Source: Mycolicibacterium arenosum (GTDB lineage Bacteria; Actinomycetota; Actinomycetes; Mycobacteriales; Mycobacteriaceae). Taken from it: DNA of 64,000 nt. The stretch is from assembly GCF_024320865.1 (NCBI RefSeq), contig NZ_JANDBD010000009.1:102607-166606 (forward strand), given 5' to 3'. The notes under the pieces are model-generated. The model was not told where the DNA came from and ran no database searches. It was given only the letters and a program-made list of their open reading frames with translations. Shown here in pieces: positions 25,038 through 33,647 of the stretch. Position 1 is the first letter of the stretch. Every line of letters starts with the position of its first letter. The position numbers and the translations under genes are program-made.

Positions 25038-27647
25038 ATGGCATACGAAGAGGAACTGCGGGCGGAGCAGGAGTACGTCGACGGGCTCTACACGCGACTC
25101 GAGGCGGAGCGCGCGAAGGCACAGGGGCGGTACCACGCGGCGCTGCGCGACAGGGGCGAGACCCTCGTCGACCGCGACGTCGAAGTCCGCGCACAGGCCA
25201 AGCAGATGAAACGGCTCGACGTCGCCGATGACGGACTGTGCTTCGGTCGGCTCGACTCCGACGAGTCCGAGGTTCTGTACATCGGGCGGATCGGCCTGCT
25301 CGACGACGACGCCGGTTACGAGTCGCTGCTGCTGGACTGGCGCGCACCCGCGGCGCGGGCGTTCTACGTCGCCACCGCGGCACACCCGGAGGGCATGCGC
25401 CGCCGCCGCCAGTTCCACACCCGAGGGCGGCGGTTGCGCGGCTTCACCGACGACGTCCTCGGCAGACCGGACCATCCTGCGCGGGACGGCGAGGGCAGCC
25501 TCGGCGACGCCGCACTGCTGGCCGCGGTTAACGCGCCGCGCGGCGACGGGATGCGCGACATCGTCGCCACCATCCAGGCCGAGCAGGACGACGTCATCCG
25601 GCTCGATCACCCCGGCGTGCTGGTCATCGAGGGCGGACCCGGCACCGGCAAGACCGTGGTGGCCCTGCACCGGGTGGCCTATCTGCTCTACACCCAGCGC
25701 AAGCAGATGGAGCGCCACGGCGTCCTCGTCGTCGGCCCCAACGAGACGTTCCTCAACCACATCGGCCGCGTGCTGCCGTCGCTCGGCGAGTCCGACGTCG
25801 TGTTCACCACCCCCGGCGGCTTCGTCCCCGGTCTGCACGTCACCGCCGAGGACGGCGACGACGCGGCGCGCTTCAAGGGCTCGCTGGGAATGCTCGACGT
25901 GCTCGCGGGGGCGATCGCCGACAGACAGCGGCTGCCGGATGAGCCGGTGTCGATCGTGTTGTCGGACACGGAGGTTCGCATCGACGCCGCGACCGCCGAG
26001 TGGGCCAGGCAGGAGGCGCGCGATACCGGGCTGCCGCACAACGAGGCGCGGACCACCTTCCGCGACGTCATCACCTACGTCCTGAGCGAGCGGGCCACGT
26101 CGCGAATCGGGAAGGGCTGGCTGACGCGCGACGACAAGGCCGCGTGGGATCAGATCAAAGCCGGCGTGATCGGCGACCTCGACGATCACGCCGGCTTCGC
26201 GGCCACCCTCGACGAACTGTGGCCGCTGCTGACCCCCGAGGCGCTCCTCGCCACGCTGTACGAGTCGCCCGAGCGGTTACGGGCCGCGGGCGCCGATCCG
26301 TCGCTGTGGCGCGAGAACGGCGAGGCGTGGACGGTGTCCGACGTGCCACTGCTCGACGAGTTGGTCGACCTGCTCGGCAGGCACGGCCCCACCGACCTGG
26401 CCGCCGAACGGGAGCGTGCGGAGGAGGCCGCCTACGCCGCCGGGGTGCTGGACCTGATGGTGAGCCGTGAGGACCTCATGGACGACGAGGACCAACTGCT
26501 CGCCACCGACATGGTCTACGCCGAGGACCTCGCGGAGCGCTTCGAGGAGCGCGATACTCGCGAACTCGTGGAACGCGCTGCCGCGGATCGTGATTGGACG
26601 TACCGGCACGTCGTCATCGACGAGGCCCAGGAACTCTCCGAGATGGACTGGCGGCTGCTGATGCGGCGCTGCCCCGCGAAGTCCTTCACGGTGGTCGGCG
26701 ATCTCGCGCAGCGCCGGTCGGCGGCTGGCGCGACGTCATGGGGAGACGTGTTGAAGCCCTACGTCCCCGGCCGCTGGGTATATCGCGCGCTGTCGGTGAA
26801 TTATCGGACCCCCGCCGAGATCATGGCCGTGGCCGCCTCGGTGCTCGCCAAGTTCGCCCCGGACGTCCAGCCACCGGATTCCGTGCGCGCCAGCGGCGTG
26901 GCGCCGTGGGCGCGGCTCGTCGACGGTGACGAACTGCCCACGGCCATCGCGGAGTTCGTCGGCGAGGAGGCGGCCCGCGTCGGGACGAGTGTGGTGATCG
27001 GCCCGCCGGATGTGCCCGGCACCGTGACGCCCGCCGAGACGAAGGGGCTGGAGTTCGACGCGGTGCTGGTCGTCGAGCCGGAACGGATTCTCGCCGAGGG
27101 GACACGCGGGGCCGCCGAACTCTACGTCGCGCTGACCCGCGCCACCCAACGGCTCGGCGTCCTGCACCGAGGGCCGCTGCCCGCCTCGCTGGCCGGCCTC
27201 GGGAGCGTTCGGGTCCGGGCCGCGACGGCCGCGGACGTGCCGGCCATCGAGCGGATCGTGCAGGACGCCTACGCGCCGTACGTCGAGCGAATCGGGCGGC
27301 GGCCGGCGCCGATGGACGCCGATTACGCGGATGCCGTGGCGCACAGCAGGGTACTGGTCGACGGTGACCGGATAATCGGAGTCCTCGCCGCGGTGGTGGA
27401 ATCCGACCACGTATTCGTCGACAGCGTTGCGGTGGCGCCTGCCGAGACCGGACGCGGTTACGGCCGAATGCTGCTGGCGGACGCCGAGTCTCGCGCGCGG
27501 GAGCTCGGGTTGACCCAGACCCGGCTGTACACCAATGCCGCGATGACGGAGAACCTCGCGATGTATCCGCGCCTGGGCTACGTCGAAGTGGACCGTCGCA
27601 CCGACGAGGGTTTCGATCGGGTGTTCTTCGTCAAGGACGTGCGCTGA
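25038..27647 (+). CDS. HelD/HelR-type RNA-polymerase-associated helicase fused to a GNAT acetyltransferase
   Basis: Unusual two-part protein of 869 residues. Residues ~1-720 are a superfamily-1 ATPase of the HelD/HelR kind: an N-terminal charged coiled coil (EEELRAEQEYVDGLYTRLEA), Walker A GGPGTGKT at about 199, Walker B VVIDEAQELSEMDW at about 527, GDLAQRRSAAG, and the terminal LYVALTRATQRL. HelD proteins bind RNA polymerase and clear stalled complexes; HelR members confer rifamycin tolerance. Helicase homologues normally end about here. Instead, residues ~722-869 continue as a GNAT domain (VRVRAATAADVPAIERIVQD, then the acetyl-CoA loop RGYGRMLLAD). The join has almost no linker. It starts at ATG 25038 with GGAGG close by. 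Confidence 0.87.
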   Translation: MAYEEELRAEQEYVDGLYTRLEAERAKAQGRYHAALRDRGETLVDRDVEVRAQAKQMKRLDVADDGLCFGRLDSDESEVLYIGRIGLLDDDAGYESLLLDWRAPAARAFYVATAAHPEGMRRRRQFHTRGRRLRGFTDDVLGRPDHPARDGEGSLGDAALLAAVNAPRGDGMRDIVATIQAEQDDVIRLDHPGVLVIEGGPGTGKTVVALHRVAYLLYTQRKQMERHGVLVVGPNETFLNHIGRVLPSLGESDVVFTTPGGFVPGLHVTAEDGDDAARFKGSLGMLDVLAGAIADRQRLPDEPVSIVLSDTEVRIDAATAEWARQEARDTGLPHNEARTTFRDVITYVLSERATSRIGKGWLTRDDKAAWDQIKAGVIGDLDDHAGFAATLDELWPLLTPEALLATLYESPERLRAAGADPSLWRENGEAWTVSDVPLLDELVDLLGRHGPTDLAAERERAEEAAYAAGVLDLMVSREDLMDDEDQLLATDMVYAEDLAERFEERDTRELVERAAADRDWTYRHVVIDEAQELSEMDWRLLMRRCPAKSFTVVGDLAQRRSAAGATSWGDVLKPYVPGRWVYRALSVNYRTPAEIMAVAASVLAKFAPDVQPPDSVRASGVAPWARLVDGDELPTAIAEFVGEEAARVGTSVVIGPPDVPGTVTPAETKGLEFDAVLVVEPERILAEGTRGAAELYVALTRATQRLGVLHRGPLPASLAGLGSVRVRAATAADVPAIERIVQDAYAPYVERIGRRPAPMDADYADAVAHSRVLVDGDRIIGVLAAVVESDHVFVDSVAVAPAETGRGYGRMLLADAESRARELGLTQTRLYTNAAMTENLAMYPRLGYVEVDRRTDEGFDRVFFVKDVR

Positions 27648-27651
27648 GCGG

Positions 27652-28248
27652 TCAGCGATCGGAGCCAGCGTGACCCGAGCGGAGCAGGGCGTTCCCCGGT
27701 TGCAGGAAGCCCGGCCGCTGACGCTGACGCAGTGCCCGCAGCGCTCCGGAGGGGATGACGCGCCTGAAGAAGACGCTCGCGTCGAAGGCGGCACGTACCT
27801 CCCTGACGTACGCGCGGGGTAGGCCGAAGCGGATCACGCCCTGGCTGACGTCGACGAGATCGGCCTTGCGTAGCGCTTCCACCAGCGGCGCGTGAGGGCG
27901 TTCCGGGCCGTACATCAGCATCCGGTGATGCTCGGCGACGATCAGCGCCAGCTCGTCGGACCAGTTCTCGCGACCGGTCCGTCGCAGCCACGCGTCCTGA
28001 GCCTCGATCGACGGCACCAGGTAGTCGAGCGTGTCGAAGGCCGCGAGGTCGTGGAACGCCGCGGCGACGGCCAGCTTGTCATCGCGATCGGGCCCATCCG
28101 GGCTGAACGCCCGCGCGTAGTTCAGGATCCGGTACACGTGTGCCTTGTAGGCGTCGAAGCCGACGTCGTCACCGCGGGCGTGGTGACGGTGCGACTCGAG
28201 GATCTCCTCGGCGAGTGGCGAACTGCGCAGCAGGTCGGGCGTGGTCAC
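27652..28248 (-). CDS. HD-domain phosphohydrolase-like protein
   Basis: Helical protein of 198 residues with an HD metal-site pattern: a first His in AYKAHVYRILNYAR, the HD pair in AVAAAFHDLAAFDTLDY, HH in IVAEHHRM and a later Asp in RKADLVDVSQG. Such proteins hydrolyse nucleotides or act in signalling; relatives in actinobacteria are mostly uncharacterised. The N-terminus begins at ATG 28248. It ends 4 bases from the convergent helicase-acetyltransferase stop, and its start is 67 bases from the divergent Ski2-like helicase start. A basic C-terminal tail (RALRQRQRPGFLQPG) follows the catalytic helices. Confidence 0.72.
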   Translation of the reverse strand: MTTPDLLRSSPLAEEILESHRHHARGDDVGFDAYKAHVYRILNYARAFSPDGPDRDDKLAVAAAFHDLAAFDTLDYLVPSIEAQDAWLRRTGRENWSDELALIVAEHHRMLMYGPERPHAPLVEALRKADLVDVSQGVIRFGLPRAYVREVRAAFDASVFFRRVIPSGALRALRQRQRPGFLQPGNALLRSGHAGSDR

Positions 28249-28315
28249 CGGCTGATCGTACGGACCTCGCAGGCCGCCGGACGTGGTTGTCGCGCCCTAG
28301 GGCACGCTGGTAGCC

Positions 28316-30823
28316 GTGACCCTCCCCCTGCCGCCCGAGGGCGCCGACCCCGACGACCTGTTCACGTCGTTCGCGGTCTGGGCCGAGGAGAGCGGCACGA
28401 CGCTCTACCCGGCGCAGGAGGAGGCGCTGATCGAACTGGTCAGCGGCGCGAACGTGATTCTGGCGACGCCGACCGGGTCGGGCAAGTCACTGGTCGCGAC
28501 GGGGGCGGTGTACGCGGCGCTGGCGGCGGACCGAACCAGCTTCTACACCGCACCGATCAAGGCACTGGTGAGCGAGAAGTTCTTCGCCCTGTGCGACGTG
28601 TTCGGCGCGGCCAACGTCGGCATGCTGACCGGGGACGCGTCGGTCAACGGCGACGCGCCGATCATCGCGTGCACCGCCGAGATCCTGGCCAACATCGCGC
28701 TGCGCGAAGGCGCCGACGCGGACATCGGCCTGGTGGTGATGGACGAGTTCCACTTCTACGGCGACCCGGATCGCGGGTGGGCCTGGCAGGTGCCGCTGCT
28801 GGAACTGCCGAAGGCGCAGTTCCTGTTGATGTCGGCGACGCTCGGTGACGTGACGAACCTGGCTGAGGACCTCACCCGGCGCACCGGGCGCTCGACGGCG
28901 CTGGTGGCCAATGCGGAACGCCCTGTGCCGCTGTACTTCTCGTACGCGACGACGCCGATGCACGAAACCATCGCCGAGTTGCTCGACACGAAGCAGGCGC
29001 CGATCTACATCGTGCACTTCACGCAGGCCTCGGCGCTCGAGCGGGCGCAGGCGCTGATGAGTATCAACGTGTGCAGCAAGGACGAGAAGGCCGCCATCGC
29101 CGAGACGATCGGCGGCTTCCGGTTCACGACGACCTTCGGCTCCACGCTGTCGCGGCTCGTCCGGCACGGCATCGGGGTGCACCACGCCGGGATGCTGCCC
29201 AAGTACCGACGGCTGGTGGAGCAACTGGCGCAGGCCGGCCTGCTCAAGGTCATCTGCGGCACCGACACTCTCGGCGTCGGTATCAACGTGCCGATCCGCA
29301 CCGTGCTGTTCTCCGCGCTGTCGAAGTACGACGGTGTTCGCACTCGATTGCTCAGTGCGCGTGAGTTCCACCAGATCGCTGGCCGCGCAGGCAGGGCGGG
29401 GTTCGACACCGCGGGCACCGTCGTCGTACAGGCGCCGGATCACGAGGTGGAGAACCTCAAACAGTTCGCCAAGGTCGCCGACGATCCGAAGAAGCGCCGA
29501 AAGCTAGTGCGCCGCAAGGTTCCCGAGGGGATGGTGCCCTGGAGTGAGTCCACGCTGACGCGGCTGGAGTCCGCCACCCCCGAACCGCTGACGAGCAACA
29601 TGCGGGTGTCGACGGCGATGATCCTCGACGTGATCGATCGACCGGGTGACCCGTGTTCGGCGATGCGCAGGCTGCTCGAGGAGAACCACGAACCGCGCAA
29701 GCGGCAGTTGCGGCACATTCGCGAGGCGATCGGGATCGCGCGCTCGTTGCTGCAGGCCGGTGTGCTGGAGCGGGTGTCGGACGCCGACGGTGTGCAGTAT
29801 CGGCTGACCGTCGACCTGCCACCCGACTTCGCGCTCAACCAACCGCTGTCGACGTTCGCCCTGGCGGCCGTCGACCTGCTCGACGCCGACTCGGAAACCT
29901 TCGCCCTGGACGTGGTTTCGGTGATCGAGGCGACCCTGGAGGATCCTCGCCGCATCCTCGCCGCACAGCTGGACAAGGCGCGCGGGGAGGCCGTCGCGCA
30001 GATGAAGGCCGACGGCATCGAGTACGAGCAGCGCATCGAACTCCTCGACGACGTCACCTACCCCAAGCCGCTCGACGACGTGCTCGAGCACGCGTTCACG
30101 GTCTACTGCCGAACGAACCCGTGGGCCGCCGACGGGCATCCGTCGCCGAAGGCGATCGTGCGCGAGATGTGGGAGCGCGGACTGACGTTCCGCGAGTTCG
30201 TCAGCCTCTACGGGCTGACCCGCTCCGAGGGCGCGGTGCTGCGCTACCTGTCCGACGCGTTCAAGGCACTGCGTTCGGGCGTCCCCGCATCGGCGCGGAC
30301 CGAGGACTTCACCGACATCGTCGAGTGGCTGGGTGAGCTGGTGCGACAGGTGGATTCGAGCCTGCTCGACGAGTGGGAGCAGCTGACCAACCCCGCTGAG
30401 GACTCGGTCGATCCGTCCGCCCATCTCGCGGTGCCGGCCCGCCCGCGTCCGCTGACGGGCAACGAGCGGGCGTTCACCGCGATGGTGCGCAACGCGCTGT
30501 TCCGCCGAGTCGAACTGTTCGCCCGTCGGCGCTGGCACGAATTGGGTGAGTTGGACGCGGATTCGGGCTGGAACGCCGATCGCTGGCAGGACGTCGGCCT
30601 GGACTACTTCGACGACCACGACTCCGTCGGCACCGGTCCCGATGCGCGCGGCCCTGCGATGCTGATCTTCGATCGCCGGCCCGGCGAGTGGCGGGTGCGT
30701 CAGATCCTCGACGACCCCGCGGGCGACCGCGACTGGGGCTTCGACGTCGAGGTCGATCTGGAAGCGTCCGACGAGGAGGGGGCGGCGGTGCTTCGCGTCG
30801 TCACTGCGGGGCGACTGGATTGA
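28316..30823 (+). CDS. Ski2-like DExH-box RNA helicase (DUF3516 C-terminus)
   Basis: Superfamily-2 helicase of 835 residues. Motif I ATPTGSGKSLVATGA (about 52-66), motif II MDEFHFYGDPDRGW (about 141), motif III LMSATLGD, then the second RecA domain with VHHAGMLPKYRRLVEQLAQA and motif VI HQIAGRAGRAGFDTAG. The C-terminal ~350 residues match the DUF3516 region typical of actinobacterial Ski2-like helicases. Likely role: RNA unwinding in decay or ribosome assembly; the target is unknown. It starts with GTG at 28316, 67 bases from the divergent HD gene, and forms a single-gene unit converging with the lipoprotein gene. Confidence 0.9.
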   Translation: MTLPLPPEGADPDDLFTSFAVWAEESGTTLYPAQEEALIELVSGANVILATPTGSGKSLVATGAVYAALAADRTSFYTAPIKALVSEKFFALCDVFGAANVGMLTGDASVNGDAPIIACTAEILANIALREGADADIGLVVMDEFHFYGDPDRGWAWQVPLLELPKAQFLLMSATLGDVTNLAEDLTRRTGRSTALVANAERPVPLYFSYATTPMHETIAELLDTKQAPIYIVHFTQASALERAQALMSINVCSKDEKAAIAETIGGFRFTTTFGSTLSRLVRHGIGVHHAGMLPKYRRLVEQLAQAGLLKVICGTDTLGVGINVPIRTVLFSALSKYDGVRTRLLSAREFHQIAGRAGRAGFDTAGTVVVQAPDHEVENLKQFAKVADDPKKRRKLVRRKVPEGMVPWSESTLTRLESATPEPLTSNMRVSTAMILDVIDRPGDPCSAMRRLLEENHEPRKRQLRHIREAIGIARSLLQAGVLERVSDADGVQYRLTVDLPPDFALNQPLSTFALAAVDLLDADSETFALDVVSVIEATLEDPRRILAAQLDKARGEAVAQMKADGIEYEQRIELLDDVTYPKPLDDVLEHAFTVYCRTNPWAADGHPSPKAIVREMWERGLTFREFVSLYGLTRSEGAVLRYLSDAFKALRSGVPASARTEDFTDIVEWLGELVRQVDSSLLDEWEQLTNPAEDSVDPSAHLAVPARPRPLTGNERAFTAMVRNALFRRVELFARRRWHELGELDADSGWNADRWQDVGLDYFDDHDSVGTGPDARGPAMLIFDRRPGEWRVRQILDDPAGDRDWGFDVEVDLEASDEEGAAVLRVVTAGRLD

Positions 30824-30827
30824 GGCG

Positions 30828-31919
30828 TCAGCAGGTCAGCGGTGACAGGGCATCGCGCGTCAGCACGCCCACCCGGTAGTCGCCCTTGCCCGGCCCGGAC
30901 CACAGGTTCAGCGCCAACACGCCGTCGTGCGCGTCGACGACGCGGTCGTACTGCACATCGCGCCGACGCTCCAGTCCGGTGACCGCACCCGTCCGGCTGT
31001 CGACCACGATTGCGTAGTTGTCGCTGTCTCCGCCGAAACCCTTGTCCAGCATCACGAAACGTCCGTAGACGAACAGGTCGGGTACGACGCCATCGGTTTT
31101 CAGGTTGAGCCCGGTGACCGTGACGACTCCGCTGTCGGGCGACCAGTACGCCACCCCGGTGCCACCGTTCTCGACGTCGACGATCCAGCCGAACGCGGTG
31201 CCGTCGGTGCCCAACGACGCCCGGTCCGCCGCGTCGATATCGGCCAGCGGTTCGGGCAGTTGACCGGGCAGCGTCACCAGGTCAACCCCCGGCCCCGACT
31301 CGACGTCGGTCGTGACGCCGGTGGCCGGATCGAACGATCGCACGGTGCCGCGCTCGGATGCGTACGTGTCGAGGGTCAGCCAGAACACCTTGCCGTCGCG
31401 CAGGGCGACGGAATCGAGCGCGTTGCGTTCGGGAACGGCTGCGCCGTCGGCCGCTGATTGCGCAGCTACGGTGCGGATCGAACCGTCGGCGCGGTCCATG
31501 ATCTCGATGCGCTTGATCGTCGGGAGTACGCCGTTGGATGCGCGCGGGATGCGATCGAGCGCTAAGACGATCCAGCGATCGTCGATTGCCGCGTAGCCGA
31601 TGTCGAACGTGTCGGGGTCCGGAACCGCGTAGATGTCACGCACGCTCTTGTCGGTCCCGATCAGAATCAGATCGCGAGTGCTGCCGTTGTCTCGAACCGC
31701 GAGCACCTCACCGCCGGGCGCGACAGCGCGGGCCGTCGTCGACACCCCGCCGGTGTCGACGCCGCTGCCCGCGATCGCCGCCGTCCACGCCGGCGGTTCG
31801 GCGACGGTGCACGACAGCCGAGTCACAGGAGCTGCGGGGGCGCCCGACTCCCTATCCGTGCAGGCGGCGACAGGTACCGCCACCACCAGTGCGGCAACCG
31901 CGGCGAGCGTTCTGATCAC
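30828..31919 (-). CDS. Secreted lipoprotein, beta-propeller-like, unknown function
   Basis: Protein of 363 residues with a lipoprotein signal peptide: hydrophobic start and lipobox VPVAAC (Cys20). The mature domain is rich in short strands with repeated Asp/Gly turns (LILIGTDKSVRDIYAVPD, DDRWIVLALDRI, GTAFGWIVDVENGGTG), suggesting a beta-propeller. Two Cys remain, near the start of the mature part (LSCTVAE) and at the very end, and may form a disulphide closing the ring. No catalytic motif is recognised; extracytoplasmic binding or folding help is possible. It is monocistronic and convergent with the Ski2-like helicase. Confidence 0.72.
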   Translation of the reverse strand: MIRTLAAVAALVVAVPVAACTDRESGAPAAPVTRLSCTVAEPPAWTAAIAGSGVDTGGVSTTARAVAPGGEVLAVRDNGSTRDLILIGTDKSVRDIYAVPDPDTFDIGYAAIDDRWIVLALDRIPRASNGVLPTIKRIEIMDRADGSIRTVAAQSAADGAAVPERNALDSVALRDGKVFWLTLDTYASERGTVRSFDPATGVTTDVESGPGVDLVTLPGQLPEPLADIDAADRASLGTDGTAFGWIVDVENGGTGVAYWSPDSGVVTVTGLNLKTDGVVPDLFVYGRFVMLDKGFGGDSDNYAIVVDSRTGAVTGLERRRDVQYDRVVDAHDGVLALNLWSGPGKGDYRVGVLTRDALSPLTC

Positions 31920-32028
31920 CCCGCCAGTTCACCGCAGGTACCTCAAACAATCCTCAAATCATGCCGTACCTGGACGCAATAGTCCGTTGCTCTAGCGCGA
32001 ATCCGCTGTTAAACGTGCATTTCCCGCC

Positions 32029-32058
32029 TTGACCAGGGGCATTAATGGACGATATAGT
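32029..32058 (+). promoter_or_regulatory. SigA-type promoter of the small lipoprotein gene
   Basis: A -35 box TTGACC (32029-32034) and a -10 box TATAGT (32053-32058) are separated by 18 bases. This would start transcription near 32065, leaving a ~43-base leader that includes the AGGA ribosome-binding site at 32097. Both boxes are close to consensus, which is uncommon in this GC-rich window. Confidence 0.6.
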
Positions 32059-32107
32059 TCAGTTCGCGTTGACACCGAGAACCTGAAGCCCTGGATAGGA
32101 CTGCACG

Positions 32108-32347
32108 ATGAAGAAGCACACAACCCGCCGAATCGCCGCGACCGTCGGCATCTCCGCCGCGATCCTCGGCGGCGCCCTGACCGCATGCGGCACCGACAAG
32201 GAAGAGCCGGCGCCGAGCACTGAGACCTCGACGACGACGCCGTCGGTGTCGCCCACCGAGAAGAGCATCAACCCCACGGGTGGCAACCTGTTCACCCCGT
32301 CGGTGAAGGCGCCGCCCGCACCCACCGCGGTTCCCGGCGACAACTGA
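32108..32347 (+). CDS. Small Pro/Thr-rich lipoprotein
   Basis: Short lipoprotein of 79 residues. The N-terminus is basic (KKHTTRRIAA), followed by a hydrophobic helix and lipobox LTAC (Cys27). The mature part is about 52 residues, rich in Thr, Ser, Pro and Glu (ETSTTTPSVSPTEKS), probably disordered and surface exposed. There is no enzymatic motif. Its isolation is notable: a near-consensus promoter 50-80 bases upstream and a strong intrinsic terminator just after the stop make it a compact single-gene unit, probably well expressed. Function is unknown. Confidence 0.78.
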   Translation: MKKHTTRRIAATVGISAAILGGALTACGTDKEEPAPSTETSTTTPSVSPTEKSINPTGGNLFTPSVKAPPAPTAVPGDN

Positions 32348-32354
32348 TCGTCTG

Positions 32355-32397
32355 AAAAAGTTTGGGGCAGTTCGATTCCGAACTGCCCCAACTTTTC
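32355..32397. terminator. Strong intrinsic terminator
   Basis: Perfect 13-bp stem TTGGGGCAGTTCG / CGAACTGCCCCAA around an ATTC loop, flanked by an A-tract on the left and CTTTT on the right, which extend the pairing with one bulged base. It works in both directions: it ends the small lipoprotein gene on the plus strand and lies just past the stop of the TetR gene on the minus strand. Confidence 0.88.
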
Positions 32398-32402
32398 TGT
32401 CG

Positions 32403-33050
32403 CTAGTCGGCGTCCACGGCTCCGGCGGGCGCGAAGGACCTGATGTGTGCGATGGCCGAATCCAGGGCGGTCTGCATGAGCCGCGGATCGTGCGCGGTTT
32501 GCGACAGCAGATATCCACCCTCCACGGCGGCGAGCAGTCCGGTCGCCAACGTCGGTGCGTCGACGTCGGCCCGCAACCGCCCACTGTCACGCATGCGCTC
32601 CAGGGTTGCGGCCAACAGCCCCCGCCATTCCGCGAAGTGCTCGGCCAGGGACATGCGCGCCTTGTCATCGGTGTCCGACAATTCCGCAGCGAGCGAGCCG
32701 AGTTCACATCCCCACAGGCCGCGGCGCAAGGTACAGCGCTGCACCATCGCGGTGCGCCACTGGTGAAGCCCGCGGAACGAGTCCACCTTCTCCAGCCTGA
32801 TGCGCTGCCAGGACAGGATCTCATCGGCACGCAGCGTGATGACCTCGTAGACCAGCTCAGTCTTGTCCCTGAAGTGTTGATAGAACTGCGATTTGCTGGT
32901 CACGCTGGCGGCGAGTACCTCGTCGATGGTGGTAGCAGCCACCCCTTTGGCGTGCATCAGTTCGGCCGCCGCAAGCACGATGCGAGTGCGGGTAGCGGCG
33001 CCGCGCGACGTCAGCTTCGGCTTCGGCGGGCCGCTCGATGGAGGCGGCAT
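32403..33050 (-). CDS. TetR family transcriptional regulator
   Basis: TetR-type repressor of 215 residues. The DNA-binding domain reads AATRTRIVLAAAELMHAKGV and LAASVTSKSQFYQHFRDK (residues ~17-65), preceded by a Pro-rich tail. The ligand domain contains RCTLRRGLWGCELGSLAAEL, as in the group annotated as TetR/AcrR with a C-terminal TetR_C-type domain. No adjacent gene looks like an obvious target; the DUF4262 gene upstream on the same strand is 55 bases away. It shares the bidirectional terminator at 32355-32397 with the small lipoprotein gene. Confidence 0.87.
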   Translation of the reverse strand: MPPPSSGPPKPKLTSRGAATRTRIVLAAAELMHAKGVAATTIDEVLAASVTSKSQFYQHFRDKTELVYEVITLRADEILSWQRIRLEKVDSFRGLHQWRTAMVQRCTLRRGLWGCELGSLAAELSDTDDKARMSLAEHFAEWRGLLAATLERMRDSGRLRADVDAPTLATGLLAAVEGGYLLSQTAHDPRLMQTALDSAIAHIRSFAPAGAVDAD

Positions 33051-33104
33051 CCGTCAACTGTAGACCGTATGTGGACGATTCGGTCCAAGTGTGTGCGACC
33101 GTCG

Positions 33105-33554
33105 TTACGGGGGCGGCCACGGGCTCCGCACGCCGAGAACCGGCTGCACGCCTCGCTCGTCGTTCCAGCCTTTCTCCCACGGCCATCGGCCTTTGTCGTC
33201 AGCCCACACCAACTGCAACGCGCGAACGTCTTTGCCGCAGATTCGTGCGGCGTACTTCAGGTGCACATCAGGGTGCGCGACCGCAACGACTTCCATCAGG
33301 AACCTGTCCTCGTAGTCGATCAGCATCGCGGGGGCCACGGTCGCGCCGTCATCGACGATCATGTGCCCGATCGACTTCAACACCCTGTTAGACACATGGC
33401 CGTCGAGTCCCGTGACCAACAACTCGGGAACGCCGCGGTTGTGTAGACCGATGGTGTACGCGAACGGCCGCCTCTCGTGATGTACGTACTGAACCACCCA
33501 TCCGTGATGCTCTGTCATCCCTGCACGCAGCTCATTGAGGCACTTGTCGCACAT
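33105..33554 (-). CDS. DUF4262 domain protein
   Basis: Protein of 149 residues. Start: ATG at 33554 with AAGGGAG seven bases upstream is preferred over the upstream in-frame start. The pattern MCDKCLNELRAGMTEHHGW, FAYTIGLHNRGVPELLVTG and YEDRFLMEVVAVAHPDVH is that of the DUF4262 family, whose function is unknown. Family members are widespread in actinobacteria and often lie near accessory genes. The N-terminal CxxC may bind metal. The Trp/Pro-rich C-terminus (DKGRWPWEKGW) matches the usual family ending. It is divergent from the DUF222/HNH gene. Confidence 0.72.
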   Translation of the reverse strand: MCDKCLNELRAGMTEHHGWVVQYVHHERRPFAYTIGLHNRGVPELLVTGLDGHVSNRVLKSIGHMIVDDGATVAPAMLIDYEDRFLMEVVAVAHPDVHLKYAARICGKDVRALQLVWADDKGRWPWEKGWNDERGVQPVLGVRSPWPPP

Positions 33555-33647
33555 ATTCCAACTCCCTTGTCGACCGTTTGGAATCAGCTTGAGGCCGGCC
33601 ACCGACAACCCCGATTCTTGTCACAAGTACGGGGTAGAATCGAACAC

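Noticed and set aside
32069..32097. TTGACA with a TGGATA 17 bases downstream as a second promoter for the small lipoprotein
   Set aside because: Transcription would start after the ribosome-binding site; the upstream TTGACC/TATAGT pair fits better.
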